Below are positions 1 through 7,181 of a stretch of 15,585 nt of DNA, one piece after another. Numbering within the stretch: the stretch's first letter is position 1; the number at the start of each line of letters is the position of its first letter. Position numbers and translations under genes: made by a program. The notes beneath the pieces are model-generated. The model made no database searches. It was not told the origin of the DNA and saw only the letters and a list, made by a program, of their open reading frames with translations. Source of the DNA: CAYRVX01 sp964642165 (GTDB taxonomy: Bacteria > Planctomycetota > Phycisphaerae > SM23-33); the NCBI GenBank assembly GCA_964642165.1, contig CAZXOC010000178.1, positions 1 to 15,585 of the forward strand, read 5' to 3'.

Positions 1-381
1 GAGCAGCGTGATCCGCTTGCCCTTCCAGGCATCGGGAATCGTCACGCGGCGCTGATACCAGGCCGGCCCTTTCCAATACCACACCCGGGAGAGCCGATCG
101 ACGCACCGCTCGTCCTTCTTGATGCCCTTGCGGTTCTCGTCGGTGGTGCCGGGCAGTCGAACGGTATCGTCAAGCTCCCGGGCAAACCACTTCTCCGAGA
201 CCCCGACGTCTTCGGGATCCAGCCGGAATCTCCACGTTCCGGCCAGCGGGATCGTCCGCTCGCCCGAGTCGCCGGCACTTGCCTCGACGGCATCACCTGC
301 CAGCGCGGTCGCAGCCAAGGCCAGCGCGACGAGCGAAGTGAGGAGCAACGCCATCCACGACCCGGTCATTTCGTCAACCAT
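1..381 (-). CDS. Glycoside hydrolase family 2 protein, N-terminal part (runs off left edge)
   Basis: The frame is open for 127 codons from an ATG at 381 to the window edge, so only the N-terminus is visible. Residues 6-28 are a Sec-type signal peptide with a long Leu/Ala core ending near Ala-Leu-Ala. From about residue 44 the sequence fits the sugar-binding jelly-roll domain of GH2 enzymes (beta-galactosidase, beta-glucuronidase, beta-mannosidase): LAGTWRFRLDPEDVG, then RLPGTTDENRKG, then a WYWKGPAWYQRRVTIP strand. The catalytic acid and nucleophile would lie left of the window, so the substrate cannot be told. The start at 381 has AAAGGG just upstream on the minus strand; an in-frame ATG at 369 is possible and would shorten the leader by four residues. 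The gene lies 95 bases downstream of the secreted protein at 477-1757 on the same strand and may be co-transcribed with it. Family membership is an inference from motifs. Confidence 0.8.
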   Translation of the reverse strand, partial: MVDEMTGSWMALLLTSLVALALAATALAGDAVEASAGDSGERTIPLAGTWRFRLDPEDVGVSEKWFARELDDTVRLPGTTDENRKGIKKDERCVDRLSRVWYWKGPAWYQRRVTIPDAWKGKRITLL

Positions 382-476
382 GTCCCTTTCGGTCCTTCCT
401 GTATGCGAGGGCCCGGCCCAACCAGCTTTCCGATGACCATCATTCGCCAAGTATCCGAGATGCTCGACCGCTTCAC

Positions 477-1757
477 TCAGTCCGAGGTCCCCTGACGGCG
501 CCACCGCTTCATGTGCTCGACGCACGTCCAGATCAACGGCGGTTCGCCGGCGGGCTGGAACGGCACTCTCTCCATATGGCCTCGGGCACGCCAGCGCTGG
601 CCCACACGGGCGGGGTTTTCGGGGGTCTTGATGTCCTTGTACAGGAAGCCCCGGATGATGGGCCCGGACCCGTCGTCCAGAGCGAACATCGCCCCGGTGC
701 GCTCCACCACCGTGCCGGAAATCTCGACCAGATCCGTGCTGTCGGGTTTGAGCTTCATCGCCTCCTTGTTGCTCATCGGGATGACCCTTGGCGGCCGAGC
801 CGAGGGGGAGGGCTCGAAGTTGTACGTGACGTTCTTGCCGTCCACGCCGAGGGTGAACCAGTCCACGTAGCCCTTGAAACCGCGATGGTCGTTGGACCAC
901 TGGGTGACCTCGGGCTCGAAAACGGCCTCCCTGCCCTTGCGGGCGCCGACCACGAAGTTCAGGCACATCCCGGTGGCGGTGCACGCCGGCGCGCCGGGCG
1001 GGTCGGTGGTCTTGTCCCATCCGGCGCTTCTCCAGCCGCCCCGGGCAAAGGAGACGGTCGAAGTCGGGGCGAGAACCCAGTCGCCGTAGGCTCTGACCAC
1101 GTCGGCCCAGGAGGCGAACTGTTGCCGCGGCGGGCCGAACGTGAACCACCTGCCGACCATGCAGCCGCCGGGGTGGTTGAAGCGAATCGCATCGTACCGG
1201 AGCCACTTCTTGCAGTGCCTCCCGCAGTTCTCGCCGCGGATCTTGAACTTCTGCCACGGCAGGAACCAGAACTGCTTGCGCCGCTTGCCGTCGGGGCTGC
1301 ACGCGGTCAACTGGAGCTGGATCAACTGCCGCGGGTACGTCCACCACCCCTTCCAGCTCGTCCAATGCTTGGGATTGGACGTCCGCACGGGGAGGTGGGC
1401 GTTGTAGGCGTAGTACTCCATGGCGGTGATCCGCCTCAGGGCCGCACCCGCCAGCGGCCGGCCCCGGAACGTGTCCACGCCAAGCCAGGCGGTGGCCGGC
1501 GTGGCGCCGGCCTTGAAGGGAAGCGTGGCATAGTAGGCACCCTTGCCCAGCTTCCGGCCGTCCTCCGCAGTAAACGCGTTGAGACGTTCGCACACGGCAG
1601 GTCCGTGGTTCACCAGGCCGGCCCGGGCGCCTTTGTTCGTCACGACGACCCAGCCTCGCATGTTCCCCGGTGAGACGGACAAGACAGTGCCCGCTCCCCA
1701 GGCTGGACCCGCCGCAACGCCCACCGTCAGCAAGGTCATCTGAGCTCGCGGATCCAT
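477..1757 (-). CDS. Secreted protein of unknown function with a C-terminal OB-fold-like segment
   Basis: I do not recognise the family. The 426-residue product starts at an ATG at 1757 with GAGGA eight or so bases upstream. It has a short export signal (residues about 7-22, ending Pro-Ala-Trp-Gly-Ala). Residues 30-320 are rich in Trp, Tyr and Gly with several Cys (for example 178, 182, 199, 259 and 265), as expected of an extracytoplasmic beta-rich fold. They include repeated WTSWKGWW-like aromatic patches that could bind sugars. Residues about 344-415 (VEISGTVV, then ALDDGSGPIIRGF, then VGQRWRARGHMERV) look like a small OB-fold barrel: a strand, a DDGSG turn, and a closing strand pair. No catalytic motif is evident. 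Its position just upstream of a GH2 enzyme suggests a role in polysaccharide recognition or processing, which is inference only. Confidence 0.75.
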   Translation of the reverse strand: MDPRAQMTLLTVGVAAGPAWGAGTVLSVSPGNMRGWVVVTNKGARAGLVNHGPAVCERLNAFTAEDGRKLGKGAYYATLPFKAGATPATAWLGVDTFRGRPLAGAALRRITAMEYYAYNAHLPVRTSNPKHWTSWKGWWTYPRQLIQLQLTACSPDGKRRKQFWFLPWQKFKIRGENCGRHCKKWLRYDAIRFNHPGGCMVGRWFTFGPPRQQFASWADVVRAYGDWVLAPTSTVSFARGGWRSAGWDKTTDPPGAPACTATGMCLNFVVGARKGREAVFEPEVTQWSNDHRGFKGYVDWFTLGVDGKNVTYNFEPSPSARPPRVIPMSNKEAMKLKPDSTDLVEISGTVVERTGAMFALDDGSGPIIRGFLYKDIKTPENPARVGQRWRARGHMERVPFQPAGEPPLIWTCVEHMKRWRRQGTSD

Positions 1758-2132
1758 GGCTGGTTCCTCGATGTGCGCTGAGCCCGGCGTTGGCAGCCCG
1801 GAAATGTGCTGCTGGCCCGCGAGGCCACTCGCAGCGCAATGCGCCCGCGCAGCAGGCTATTCTATGGCCACGACTTCGGATCGGGCAAGAACGGGACCCG
1901 TCGGCCCGCGTGACGCCCGGAATCGGTTTGCCCGGCCGGGACGACCTTTGCCGGGGCAGGACTCTCACCTGCTGGAACAACGCACCTTTGCACGGCACAC
2001 ATGGTCCGCTACACCAGGCCGAGAACCGCGCATCTGCCGCGCGCACGCCCGCTGCCTTCCGGAACGAACCGGATTATAAGCGCCAAGAACGCCGGCTTCT
2101 GGACAAAAAGAGACGTTCTCCGGTCAGGTCGA
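1758..2132. other. Stretch without a supported gene
   Basis: About 375 bases lie between the start of the minus-strand secreted protein and the first recognisable codon of the PEP-synthase fragment. The open frames here have no recognisable domain, and their codon usage differs from that of the confirmed genes. The minus-strand promoter of the 477-1757 gene should lie here, and its ribosome binding site is at about 1765-1770. No clear sigma-70 boxes, hairpin or repeat was found. Confidence 0.6.
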
Positions 2133-2567
2133 TTCGTGCTCAACGTTCGAACGGAGGCCGAGCTTCTCGATGCGGTCCGATCCGTGCTGGGCTGTCTGGA
2201 CGACGATGGGGCCCGGGGATACGTTCGACGGATGGCCATTTCGCACAGCCAGGTCGCCATGCATGCCGTGGTCCAGGAGATGGTCCGCGCGCAAAGCTCG
2301 GGGGTGCTCTTCACCGTGAATCCCGTGTCGGGGCGGGACGACGAAATGGTTGTCAATGCCACGTGGGGCCTCGGCGAGCCGTTGGTTTCGGGCAGGATCA
2401 CGCCCGATCAGATCGTCATCGACAAATCTACGCTCCAGTGCAAGAGCTACGTGATTGGCCCCAAAGAACAGACCCTCTCGTCGTCCGGTCTTGACAGAAC
2501 ACCGCCGGAGAAAGCGGCGGCTCGCTGCATGGACGAGTATCAGCTTCGCCGCCTAGCCGAGGTCGGC
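2133..2567 (+). pseudogene. Orphan fragment of a phosphoenolpyruvate synthase / PPDK ATP-grasp domain
   Basis: About 145 codons match the middle of the N-terminal PEP/pyruvate-binding (ATP-grasp) domain of phosphoenolpyruvate synthase. The run is FVLNVRTEAELLDAV, then the VVQEMV helix, then the hallmark SSGVLFTVNPVSG and NATWGLGEPLVSG strands, and finally an ITPDQIVIDK segment. Homology begins abruptly at 2133, with no conserved N-terminus (the Lys-containing start of the domain is absent). It ends after an LRRLAEVG helix at about 2567. The part that completes the ATP site, the phosphohistidine swivel domain and the PEP-utilising C-terminal barrel are all missing, whereas family members are about 750-900 residues. 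The frame stays open upstream to an ATG at 2001 and downstream to a stop at 2631-2633, but those ends are not homologous. A functional enzyme is not possible from this piece. It is a relic or a mis-joined segment. Confidence 0.75.
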
Positions 2568-2599
2568 TGCGAGGGTACTGGCCTGGGCTTGGTCCCCCC

Positions 2600-2692
2600 C
2601 CGGCGCCCCAACATGCGCTGCGTCAGCTGGTAGACCTGGTCAACGACCTCATCGCTGCGGATCATCTCAGACAGCTTGCCGCAGAAGGCGGC
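2600..2692 (-). other. Short coding-like segment of unknown origin abutting the sulfatase break
   Basis: On the minus strand, the frame shifted relative to the sulfatase reads about 31 codons (CGKLSEMIRSDEVVDQVYQL and on through TQRMLG). They have strong G/C third positions and a helical, charged character like a genuine protein end. The segment starts within a few bases of where sulfatase similarity stops (about 2689) and fades at a C8/G8 homopolymer at 2594-2601. No family was recognised. The opposite strand frame is less coding-like. It may be the remnant of a third gene or a translated accident. Confidence 0.3.
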
Positions 2693-2955
2693 GTGCAGAT
2701 GCCGCTCGTGACGTAGAAGTTCGTCAGGCGCATCCCCTCGCGGGCCATCCGGTCCACGTGCGGCGTGCGGTGCTTCCTCGACCCGGAGCAGCCGATGTCG
2801 CCGTAGCCGAGGTTGTCCCAAAGGATGACGATGAAGTTCGGCGGTCGCTTGGCCTTCGACGCTGTCGGCTCGGCTGCCAGCGCCCTGGCCGCCAGCGACG
2901 CCGCACCCGCCCCGGTGGCTAGAAGGAACTCACGACGGTTCTGTCGGCCGCGCAT
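2662..2955 (-). pseudogene. Sulfatase N-terminal fragment, truncated inside the active-site motif
   Basis: The start at 2955 has AGAGG eight bases upstream and gives a Tat signal peptide (RRxFL at residues 7-11: NRREFLLATGAGAASLAARA). The mature N-terminus of a formylglycine-dependent sulfatase follows, with NFIVILWDNLGYGDIG carrying the first metal-binding Asp (47, followed by Asn48 where many relatives have a second Asp). Then come TPHVDRMAREG, and the strand into the active site ending Gly-Ile-Cys-Thr-Pro (Cys87). The family motif C-x-P-S-R should continue from here, but the sequence diverges after Pro89 and stops at codon 98. The catalytic Arg, the remaining metal ligands and about 350-400 residues are missing. 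A longer start at 3063 would place the Tat motif internally and is unlikely. The gene is divergent from the transglutaminase gene at 3201. Confidence 0.8.
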
Positions 2956-3188
2956 GCTCCAACCTCTGCCGAACGGTATAGCAAATCCCGGAGGCTCTGG
3001 CGAGGTGGACTCCGGCGCTCCAACGCGCGCCCGGAGCCAGGCGGTCGCGAGGAAGAGATCCATGGGTGAGGCGGCATGCGGCGCCCGGACGGCCGGCCCC
3101 CCTGCCGGCGAGAAGATGGTACCATGTGGCCCGCCCTGCGGGGCCTTCTGCGCCCCATTCCGGAAGGCGTGGAGCGCGGTGAGGTCCG

Positions 3189-3193
3189 GGAGG
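3189..3193 (+). promoter_or_regulatory. Ribosome binding site deciding the start at 3201
   Basis: GGAGG lies seven bases before ATG 3201 but only four before the adjacent in-frame GTG at 3198. The spacing favours ATG 3201, and the difference is one residue. Confidence 0.6.
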
Positions 3194-3200
3194 AACCGTG

Positions 3201-5771
3201 ATGAGGCCGATCAGCAGCTTCTGCATGGCGTGCTTCCTGGCCGGCCAGGTGGGGGCGGCCGTCCAGGGCCCGCCCAAGGCGCCGTACCGCGACCTGCCGA
3301 GCGACAGGCGCCGCGAGCACGGCGAACTCGCCGAGGGCAGCCCGCACGCCTACGAGATCACATTCCACGGCACGGTGGACGGGATGATGACGCGGATGCC
3401 CGTCGGCTACGGCGCGTTCCGGCAGGGCTGGCAGCCCAACCGGTCGGTCCGGATCGAGAACGTCGGGGCGACCGACGTCCGGAACCCGCGCATCCTCGTC
3501 AACGGCAATCGCCCGTGGCGGACGGTCAAGGAGATCGTTGCCGACGCGACGGCGGGCACGAAGACGCCGGCCGAGCGGGCGCGCGCCATCTGGGAGTTCT
3601 GCCGGCGGCACCGATTCCACGCCTGCACGTGGGACGCCGAGTGCAACGACGCGCTGAAGGTCCTGCACGTCTACGGCTACACGCTCTGCGGCAACGAGGC
3701 CCACGTGATCAACGACCTGTGGAAGGCCGCCGGCTTCAGGACGCGGCGGGGGTATCCGATCGGCCACTGCGTCACGGAGGTGTTCTACGACGGCGCGTAC
3801 CACCTCATGGACAGCGACGAGCACGTGATCTGCCTGAAGCGCGACAACCAAGCAATCGCGTCGTGTGAGGAGATCGTGCGCGACCACGACCTGGTGAAGC
3901 GGACGCACACGTACGGCATCCTGCGGCCGGAGGGACGCAAGACCGACGAGTTCTCCGCCTCGCTGTACGTTCACGAGGGCAAGCGGGCCGGGGACCGGGG
4001 GTTCAGCGCCCGGCACCGTATGGACCTGACGCTTCGGCCGGGCGAGTCGATCGAGGTCCGCTGGGACCACGTCGGCAAGCAGTACACCGCCGGGCAGCCG
4101 CTCAAGGAGGGCCAGCGCAAGCGTGACGGCCTGGGCGACCTGCTGGCCGGGTGGGGGGCGACGGCGTACGACAACATGCGTAACGGCAAGATGCGTTACC
4201 GGCCGGACCTGACCGGCGCGGCCGCACGACGCGGGGCCGATGCGGTCAGGAACGCCGTGTTCGACCGCGAGTCGGGCACGATCCGCCCGGCCGCGCCCGC
4301 GGAGCCAGCACGCGTGACGTGGCGCTTCGCCAGCCCCTACGTGTTCGTCGGCGGCACCGCGTCCGTCGACGTTCGCCTGGGAGCGAGCGCATCCGCCGCG
4401 TGGCGCTGCTCGACCGACCGCAAGACCTGGCGGACGATCGCGACGCTGGACAAGCCCGGCGACGGCTGCCTGAAGGCGAGGCTGGACGACGCCATCTCCC
4501 CGCGAGGCAAGCCGACGTACGCGTTCTACATGCAGCTGGTCCTGCGCGGCGGAGCCGTCGCGAAGGACGCGGCGTTCGAGCACGACATCCAGACGTCGCT
4601 GCTGGCCCTGCCGGAGCTCGAGGTGGGAACGAACCGCATCATCTACACCGATGCGAACGGCGGCGACGCCAAGCGAAAGACCCGGATCACCCACAGGTGG
4701 CTGGAACGGACGGCGTGGCGCCCCCCGAAGGCACCCGCCGGCGCCGTCGCGCCAAGGGACGGGGCCACGGTCCGCGGATCGCGCGTCACCTTCCGATGGC
4801 AGGCTGCGGTCGATCCCGACGGGGACAGGATCGTCGACTATCACTTCGAGCTGTCGGACCGGCCGGACATGCGCTGGCCACTGTCGCCGAACTTCGAGAA
4901 GCTCACCTCGCGCACGCCGTCGAAGGCACAGCCGACGTGGACCGTTCCACTGACCGGCCTGCTGAACCCGGACACGCCGTACTACTGGCACGTGCGGGCG
5001 CGGGACGACAAGGGCGTCTGGGGACCGTGGAGCAAGGCGTTCACGTTCCGCCTCAAGGCGCCGGGCGTGCCGCTGGACGTGAAGCTCCTCCCCGACGGCA
5101 AAGGCGGGTTCGTCCTGCACTGGCGTGCGAACCCCACGGGCGAGCGCCCCGCCGCCTACAAGGTCTACGGCAGCGACGAGAGGGGCTTCTCCGTCAGCGA
5201 CACCGAGTACCGCGTCAACATGGGCAAGGGCTTCGTCCGCAACATGCAGGAGTACGAGGCCAAGCCCGCCGACGCGACCGACGCGGGGATGGTCAAGACC
5301 CCGGCCAACCTCATCGGGCGGACCGGCGCCGCGTCGCTTCGCGTGGTGGGCGCCGACTTGACCCGGCCGAACACGAACAAGGCATATTACCGCGTGGTCG
5401 CGGTGGACGAGGCGGGCAACAAGAGCGGGCCGTCCGATTACGTGGCCGTGCCGCGCCCCTTCCTGGTCGTGCCCGCCGGCAGTGAGGCGAAGCTTCATGC
5501 GCCGTACCGTCTGCGGGCGAGGGCGATCCGGTCTTTGGGCGATCTGCGGTGCCGTCGCAGCCGGCGCTCGTCCTACAACGCCGCCTTCTGGGACCGCGAA
5601 GAGACCGAGGTCGCCGCCGAGGGACTGCCCCCCGGACTCGAGCTGAATGCTCAGACGGGCGAGATCTCGGGCGCGCCCAGCCGGGCTGGCGTCTTCGGCA
5701 TCACACTGACAGCCTCCGACAAGTCCGGCCGGAGAACCAGCGCCTCGCTGCGGCTGACTGTCCGCCGCTAG
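3201..5771 (+). CDS. Secreted transglutaminase-like protein with FN3 and putative Ig domains
   Basis: 856 residues. Residues 1-20 form a short signal peptide. A transglutaminase-like papain fold covers about 105-215: Cys163 in YTLCGNEAHV, His189 in YPIGHCVTEVFYDG and Asp204 in AYHLMDSD make the expected Cys-His-Asp triad. This family cleaves or crosslinks amides or acts on peptides; the substrate here is unknown. Residues about 215-510 are an unassigned beta-rich region. A first fibronectin-III-like domain (about 518-618) has the classic YYWHVRARDDKGVWGPWS end, and a second (about 620-750) has YYRVVAVDEAGNKSGPS. The C-terminus (about 760-855) resembles the He_PIG putative Ig domain, with GLPPGLELNAQTGEISGAP. 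An Arg-rich run at 782-789 (LRCRRSRR) interrupts this domain and could mark a local compensated frameshift. The gene is divergent from the broken sulfatase and convergent with the hydrolase at 5879. The product is presumably extracellular or periplasmic. Confidence 0.85.
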   Translation: MRPISSFCMACFLAGQVGAAVQGPPKAPYRDLPSDRRREHGELAEGSPHAYEITFHGTVDGMMTRMPVGYGAFRQGWQPNRSVRIENVGATDVRNPRILVNGNRPWRTVKEIVADATAGTKTPAERARAIWEFCRRHRFHACTWDAECNDALKVLHVYGYTLCGNEAHVINDLWKAAGFRTRRGYPIGHCVTEVFYDGAYHLMDSDEHVICLKRDNQAIASCEEIVRDHDLVKRTHTYGILRPEGRKTDEFSASLYVHEGKRAGDRGFSARHRMDLTLRPGESIEVRWDHVGKQYTAGQPLKEGQRKRDGLGDLLAGWGATAYDNMRNGKMRYRPDLTGAAARRGADAVRNAVFDRESGTIRPAAPAEPARVTWRFASPYVFVGGTASVDVRLGASASAAWRCSTDRKTWRTIATLDKPGDGCLKARLDDAISPRGKPTYAFYMQLVLRGGAVAKDAAFEHDIQTSLLALPELEVGTNRIIYTDANGGDAKRKTRITHRWLERTAWRPPKAPAGAVAPRDGATVRGSRVTFRWQAAVDPDGDRIVDYHFELSDRPDMRWPLSPNFEKLTSRTPSKAQPTWTVPLTGLLNPDTPYYWHVRARDDKGVWGPWSKAFTFRLKAPGVPLDVKLLPDGKGGFVLHWRANPTGERPAAYKVYGSDERGFSVSDTEYRVNMGKGFVRNMQEYEAKPADATDAGMVKTPANLIGRTGAASLRVVGADLTRPNTNKAYYRVVAVDEAGNKSGPSDYVAVPRPFLVVPAGSEAKLHAPYRLRARAIRSLGDLRCRRSRRSSYNAAFWDREETEVAAEGLPPGLELNAQTGEISGAPSRAGVFGITLTASDKSGRRTSASLRLTVRR

Positions 5772-5878
5772 CAGCCTGGCCAGCGCCCACGGGACCAGAT
5801 GTCTCGCCGGCGCGGCGCTGGTCTACATTAGCGCCACGATGGTCCTGCGCTGCCGCCGGCTGAGATCCCGCTCGTCCG

Positions 5879-7033
5879 TCACGGCGAGGCCTCGGCGCCC
5901 GACGCCGGGCGCTTCGTGGCGTCGCCTTTCCTCGAACGCAGTGCCCTGTCCAGGAACTCGTAGGCGGCCTGCCTGACCTTGGGAGGGAAGTCGTGCCCTG
6001 CATCGGGATAGACGGCCACGAGGTTGTCGGCGGCGCCGAGCAGCTTGTAGACGGGCGCCGCCGCGGCGACGCAGTCGCGAACGCCGGAGACCTCGAAGTT
6101 GGTGTCATTCAAGGGAGCGTTGACGAACACCGCCCGGGGGGCGAGCGCGGCCAGCACCTCCGTGAAGTCGAACGGCATCTTGGCGGGGTCCTTGGCGTAG
6201 ACCGTGGCGATGCGGGGCATGTAGCGGAAGCCCGCCCACCCGGTGAGGTCCCCGCCGTAGTACTTGGCGAACCGGTTGAAGCCGCAACTGGTCACGACGG
6301 CCTTGATCCTCGCATCGAAGGCCGCGACGAACAGCGAGTTGTGCCCGCCGAGCGAATGCCCGAGGCAGCCGATCCTCCCGCCGTCCACCTGCGGCAGCGA
6401 CGCCAGGAGATCGACGGCCCGCATGTGGTTCCAGATGCCCTTCATCGTGCAGCTGACGTACCCGAGCTTGTACGGGTCGATCTTGTACTCCCCGAGGCTG
6501 GGGTAGTCCGGCGTGAGCGCGACGTAGCCGCGCCGCGCAAGCTCCAGGGCATAGGGGCGCCTGGCCTGGCCGCCCACGCCGGCCGGCTCGGCCTTGCCGA
6601 CCAACGCGGTCTGGTGCAGGCACAGCACGGCCGGGGCTTTGCCCTTCGCGTCGCGCGGGATCAGCAGGTAGGCCCCCACGCGGTCGCCCTTCTCGACAGC
6701 GAAGGTGATCTTCCGCCGCGTGACCTTGGGCAGGTGGACCTCCTCCAGCGTCTTCACGGCCGGCGGCACCTTCCGCGTCACGTCCGGCAACGTACCCATG
6801 ACCAACTGCATGGATGCGAGGATGTGCCCGCGCCGGACCTGCCAGTCCTCCGCCGAGCGGACGGCCCGCGGCGTGCCCGTCGCGTCCACGTAGGTCAGCA
6901 GGTTCATCTTGTCGGTATAAGCTGGCGGCTTGGTCTGTCCGGCGGCCGGCGGGGACGGCAGGACCGTCGCGATCAGCGCCGCCGCGCCGAGCAGGCTGGC
7001 GCGTCCCAGGGGCATTCGTGCCCGTGCTCTCAT
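5879..7033 (-). CDS. Exported alpha/beta hydrolase (acetyl-xylan esterase / dienelactone hydrolase-like)
   Basis: 384 residues from ATG 7033, which has a purine-rich GGAGGGGAGG region ending about eight bases upstream. Residues 1-32 form a signal peptide ending in a Pro/Ala-rich stretch. The alpha/beta-hydrolase core has strand APAVLCLHQT (133-142) with the oxyanion region and the nucleophile elbow GCLGHSLGGH (222-231; Ser227). A probable acid is Asp310 in VNAPLNDTNFE, and His347 lies in YPDAGHDFPP. A long insert with the LGYVSCTMKGIWNHMRAVDLL helix precedes the elbow, as in the family of planctomycete acetyl-xylan-esterase-like and dienelactone-hydrolase-like proteins. The likely reaction is hydrolysis of an ester on a carbohydrate or small molecule in the periplasm; the substrate is not determined. 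It is divergently transcribed from the HzsA-like gene at 7182 with 148 bases between starts. The frame stays open upstream to 7405, but that extension is antisense to the neighbour. Confidence 0.88.
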   Translation of the reverse strand: MRARARMPLGRASLLGAAALIATVLPSPPAAGQTKPPAYTDKMNLLTYVDATGTPRAVRSAEDWQVRRGHILASMQLVMGTLPDVTRKVPPAVKTLEEVHLPKVTRRKITFAVEKGDRVGAYLLIPRDAKGKAPAVLCLHQTALVGKAEPAGVGGQARRPYALELARRGYVALTPDYPSLGEYKIDPYKLGYVSCTMKGIWNHMRAVDLLASLPQVDGGRIGCLGHSLGGHNSLFVAAFDARIKAVVTSCGFNRFAKYYGGDLTGWAGFRYMPRIATVYAKDPAKMPFDFTEVLAALAPRAVFVNAPLNDTNFEVSGVRDCVAAAAPVYKLLGAADNLVAVYPDAGHDFPPKVRQAAYEFLDRALRSRKGDATKRPASGAEASP

Positions 7034-7181
7034 TCGACTGCCCTCCCCTCCTCCTGCGCCCGGCGAGCGTGCCATTGACACCAGGGCGATCATACCGATC
7101 TTGGTGCGGCAGGCGATAGCGCGTGACGGACCGTGGCGTGCGCGGGTATCCTCCCGGCAGCCAGTCAGAAGGGATGCTGGG

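Noticed and set aside
2919..5498. 859-codon open frame on the minus strand
   Set aside because: It is antisense to the transglutaminase gene and rich in Arg, Val and Ala without any domain. It is a by-product of GC-rich codon usage.
5814..5835. GGCGCT / AGCGCC hairpin between the convergent transglutaminase and hydrolase genes
   Set aside because: The stem is only six bases with a ten-base loop and no T-run, so it is weak as a terminator.
7075..7080. TTGACA in the divergent gap upstream of the HzsA-like gene
   Set aside because: A perfect -35 hexamer, but no acceptable -10 hexamer at 16-18 bases, so no promoter is claimed.
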